Positions 62,401-64,000 of a stretch of DNA of 64,000 nucleotides are shown here, in pieces. A program made the translations under genes and the position numbers. Source of the stretch: Colletes latitarsis (Eukaryota; Arthropoda; Insecta; Hymenoptera; Colletidae); NCBI RefSeq assembly GCF_051014445.1, contig NW_027488366.1, forward strand, positions 10,744,001 to 10,808,000. The letters run 5' to 3'. The notes below the pieces were generated by a model. The model saw only the letters and a program-made list of their open reading frames with translations, ran no database searches and was not told the origin of the DNA. The number at the start of each line of letters is the position of its first letter. Positions within the stretch are counted from its first letter, which is position 1.

Positions 62401-62673
62401 GTAGCACCCCACCACAGCGACTCCCCCCCAGTCCACGGCGACGAATCCCCGACCGCGCTCCAACAAGGAGAACGGTGGGGACCCGTCGCCCCCTCCCCAT
62501 ACCGTCGCCACCAAGTCGTCCGCGTCGCCCACCCAATGAGGGTGATCAGGGACGCGGTACGGCTCGGCGGCGACCGCCAGGCCAACCCCCCACTCCGCGA
62601 GGACTTGGGACATCAAGTCCTGTGCCGCGCGGCAGTGGTTGAGGTTGGCCTGGAGGAGGAGGCGGGGCGGCAT
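59491..62673 (-). CDS. Retrotransposon ORF2, copy 2: endonuclease and reverse transcriptase
   Basis: 1060 aa, intact and collinear with the copy 1 ORF2. All residues expected for function are present: N10, E37, GDFN at 124-127 and SDH at 200-202 in the endonuclease; SLDIANAF, GVPQGS and YADD in the reverse transcriptase; CX2CX8HX4C near the C-terminus; and the RRGRPPRR tail. Differences from copy 1 are scattered and mostly conservative or at variable positions, for example G53D, C115Y, A243T, R562E, E588K, G589E, S747R and R983L. No motif residue is changed. The start is again the ATG inside TAATG. Confidence 0.95.
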   Translation of the reverse strand: MPPRLLLQANLNHCRAAQDLMSQVLAEWGVGLAVAAEPYRVPDHPHWVGDADDLVATVWGGGDGSPPFSLLERGRGFVAVDWGGVAVVGCYISPRSGHAAFELYLAEVAACVQRYAARPVLVLGDFNAKSVAWGSPRTSVRGGILGDWAAGLDLRVLNRGSEHTCVRRYGGSIVDVGFATPNAVRMVSGWHVVAGAETLSDHRYIRMEVSAAASASRHGRLRGTPPRRWALRRLDKDALMAATLAATWPQGAAELPSIEEEVARLGALVAGICDAAMPRVGRASPRRAVYWWSDAIAELRVATVRARRQYTRARRRQRTGDGVARARAADDLYGAYRVARVALQVAIKRAKTRAWKELLQTLDDDPWGRPYKVVLNKLRPWAPPVTEGLDPRLLEDVVNTLFPIGERGPRPPAAAAVPVEWTAELGVTQEELAAAIRRLGVRNTAPGPDGVPGRVWVLTQGVLGADLRRLFDRCLRDGRFPPSWKVARMVLLRKEGRPAESPSAYRPICLLDEVGKLFERVIAARLVEHLSRGDPGLADCQFGFRGGRSTIDAIGRVRALSEAAVSRGGVALAVSLDIANAFNTLPWKEIRRGLEYHRVPPCLRAVVGDYLRGRWIEYPGRDGDMRREVYCGVPQGSVLGPILWNIAYDSVLRAGLPDGVSTVCYADDTLVLAVGTHWGRAMRRAEEGSQRVVDRIRGMGMTVAVHKTEVIAFHSPRQDPPPPLIRVGGADIEVKPQIRYLGLILDRHWRFEEHFRCLVPRLERMVAALGRILPNLGGPAGRVRRLYVAMVRSVALYGAPVWADDLAASRRSMTMLRRVQRRMALRVVRGYRTMSHEAATVLAGMPPMDLLARSHAVMYRHRVDRRAGVGAVPGGQEPAWGDLKRQARQSVLLAWQERLALPTAGHRTVGAVRPLLKEWLDRGHGSLTYRMAQVFSGHGSFGRYLCRIGKEPTARCCHCDAEQDTADHTLEVCPAWEGERRVLVGVVGRDVSLPGVVRAMLGSEEKWRAVASFCENVMLQKEAAGRERELQRRADARARAVARGRRPVARRRGRPPRRGG

Positions 62674-62675
62674 TA
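62671..62675 (-). promoter_or_regulatory. TAATG stop/start overlap, copy 2
   Basis: The ORF1 stop TAA (62675-62673) and ORF2 ATG (62673-62671) share one base, and the surrounding ATTAATTAATG is unchanged from copy 1. Conservation between copies fits a functional junction, although the copies are too similar for this to be strong proof. Confidence 0.9.
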
Positions 62676-64000
62676 ATTAATGGCCGCGCCAGCCTCCTCC
62701 CGGCCGTCCGTCCCCGTAGCACCGTCCACCTCCATGGAGGACGATGCCACCGCCCTCGGCACCGGAGCCGGTGCAGCCCGCCTCTTCCTCTCCTTCCGGG
62801 AGGGGGGGGAGCACTTCTTGCTCCCCACCCTGTGATCGGCTGGCCTCCCCATGTCCGCACACAGCGGGCAGTGGGGGGCCGCCGAGCACTGGCTCGCACG
62901 GTGCTCTTTGGCACCGCAGCGGTAACACTGACCGCTGCGGTCCACCGGCGAGGTGCACCACTGCCTCACGTGCCCCAATTCGAGGCAGCGGTGACACTGG
63001 AGCGGGCGCGGCGCGAGGATTTCCACTCGCGCCGAAACCCACCCCACCAGCACCCTCCCGGATTCCGCCACCTTACGGGCGGCGGAGAGGGGGCACCGGG
63101 CCCACACCGACCCGAGGCCGGAGGGCGACCTGCGGATCTCTCCGATCCGCAGGTCCTCCACAGGACAGTCCCCCGCCCTCGCAAGGGCACGAGACACATC
63201 CTGTGCGCTAACCGAGTCGTCCAGCCCACAAACGCGCATCTCCGTGCGCTTCGTGGGCCGGGCGACCCGGACACCTCGCTCGCCCAGCTGCTCCCGGAGC
63301 CTCTGGGCGAGACGATCCGCCTTCGCGCCGCCTTCTGCACCGGGGATCTCCAGCAAGAGACCCCCGGTCACGGCCCTCTTCGCCCTCACGGAGGCGATGC
63401 CCAGCTCTTCCAGGGAGATATTCTCCCTGGCGAGCCGCATCGCCTCCGCGAGGGTCAGGTCGCCCCCCTGCGCAACGGTCAGCGTCACCGCTGCCGTTTT
63501 TGGGGGACGACCTGGTCGTGCCTTCCCGACCTTCGCGGCCTTTACCTTGGCCGCCGGCGGCGGAGGCGGAGGCTGCGGTTGCGAGTCCTTCCTCGCCGCC
63601 CGCTTCGCCTTCCGCCCCACCACCTCACTCCACGCCACCCCCCCTTGGGAGGGTGCCGTGGAGGACGCGACCACCGCGACCACGGGTACACCACCCCCCT
63701 TGGGGGTCGCGACCCGGGGCCCTGGTGCCGCAACGCTGGGCGGAGCCTTCACTCCGCCCTTCTTTGCCTTCCCCGACTGTACCGGAACAGGTCGGGGAGG
63801 CACCGCCTTCCTGCTGACCGCTCTTCCGGCGAGGAGCTCCTCCCGGAAGGCGGCCAGCTTGCCATCAATCATGTCCCCAATCCTCCTCAGAAGATCGTCT
63901 TCTGAGGAGGACGGGGACTTCTTCACGGGCGGAGTGCGGGTGGAGGGGCCCGCGGTGCCCCGCACCACTGCCGCCGCACTCCGCTTATTTACCTCCGCCG
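62673..64000 (-). CDS. Retrotransposon ORF1, copy 2 (partial, 5' part outside window)
   Basis: 441 codons are visible, corresponding to residues 185-625 of the copy 1 protein. The frame is open to the window edge, so the true start is outside; any in-window start near 63968 would be a GTG inside the conserved frame and is not real. It keeps the RPGRPPK motif, the globular region and all three CCHC-type knuckles. Visible changes include L188V and A322D relative to copy 1. It is probably a complete Gag-like ORF in the genome. Confidence 0.9.
   Translation of the reverse strand, partial: AEVNKRSAAAVVRGTAGPSTRTPPVKKSPSSSEDDLLRRIGDMIDGKLAAFREELLAGRAVSRKAVPPRPVPVQSGKAKKGGVKAPPSVAAPGPRVATPKGGGVPVVAVVASSTAPSQGGVAWSEVVGRKAKRAARKDSQPQPPPPPPAAKVKAAKVGKARPGRPPKTAAVTLTVAQGGDLTLAEAMRLARENISLEELGIASVRAKRAVTGGLLLEIPGAEGGAKADRLAQRLREQLGERGVRVARPTKRTEMRVCGLDDSVSAQDVSRALARAGDCPVEDLRIGEIRRSPSGLGSVWARCPLSAARKVAESGRVLVGWVSARVEILAPRPLQCHRCLELGHVRQWCTSPVDRSGQCYRCGAKEHRASQCSAAPHCPLCADMGRPADHRVGSKKCSPPSRKERKRRAAPAPVPRAVASSSMEVDGATGTDGREEAGAAIN

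Larger units (their letters stand above)
58935..64000 (-). mobile_element. R1-clade non-LTR retrotransposon, copy 2 (cut by window edge)
   Basis: A second member of the same family in the same orientation, represented by 5066 bp: poly(A) tail, 3' UTR, complete ORF2 and most of ORF1. Its 5' end lies beyond the window, so full length and target duplication cannot be checked. It differs from copy 1 by roughly 1% of bases, and by about a dozen residues in ORF2. It is a separate insertion, not a tandem duplicate, because its poly(A) joins a different point of the monomer and its tail length differs (37 versus 28). Confidence 0.95.

Noticed and set aside
60532..62676. 714-codon plus-strand ORF opposite ORF2 of copy 2
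   Set aside because: It is the antisense shadow of a GC-rich coding frame. In copy 1 the same frame is broken (open only at 54049-55164 and 55240-56193), and the product is low-complexity Pro/Arg/His-rich.
52463..64000. The two elements as one tandem segmental duplication
   Set aside because: Their poly(A) ends join different points of the satellite monomer, tail lengths differ, and copy 1 has its own target duplication, so they are independent insertions.

Overview
The window looks like arthropod, probably insect, heterochromatin; a hymenopteran such as an ant is possible but unproven. The organism call rests on the R1-clade non-LTR retrotransposons, which are mainly an arthropod group, and on a very long homogenised satellite. 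I see no ordinary host gene. The only protein genes I accept belong to two retrotransposon copies.

Layout. Positions 1-291 are non-satellite, CpG-containing flanking sequence. From about 292 to 52462 runs an almost unbroken head-to-tail tandem array of a 176-bp monomer, roughly 296 copies, all in one orientation. It has two blocks. Family A (about 292-33445) and family B (about 33446-52462) meet at a sharp, in-phase junction inside one monomer. Both blocks contain nested duplications of many monomers at offsets close to multiples of 176 bp (1408, 2288, 2456, 2817, 3351, 5102 and 5819 bp) and a 352-bp dimer organisation. Most monomers carry the 12-bp palindrome TGTGGTACCACA.

Near its right end the array is interrupted by two GC-rich, minus-strand non-LTR retrotransposons of one family. 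Copy 1 (52463-58452, 5990 bp) is full length: a 5' UTR with a long hairpin; ORF1 (625 aa, Gag-like, three CCHC-type knuckles); ORF2 (1060 aa, APE-type endonuclease, reverse transcriptase and C-terminal CCHC motif); a highly structured 3' UTR; and a poly(A) tail read as poly(T) on the plus strand. It is flanked by a 15-bp target-site duplication. After about 480 bp of family-B satellite comes copy 2 (58935 to the window edge), with the same 3' end, an intact ORF2 and an ORF1 that is open up to the edge. ORF1 and ORF2 meet in a TAATG stop/start overlap of one base, the arrangement known to couple translation in the related element SART1. The copies are about 99% identical, so the family has moved recently.

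How the parts fit. The satellite at 48.25-49.25 kb is an uninterrupted paralogue of the sequence on both sides of copy 1 and up to the start of copy 2. It therefore gives the pre-insertion sequence of both sites. In both, the element's poly(A) end joins the satellite immediately before GCG. The array thus acts as a landing site for a family of autonomous elements that may prefer satellite DNA. The many short ORFs within the satellite are by-products of the repeat and are not annotated as genes.
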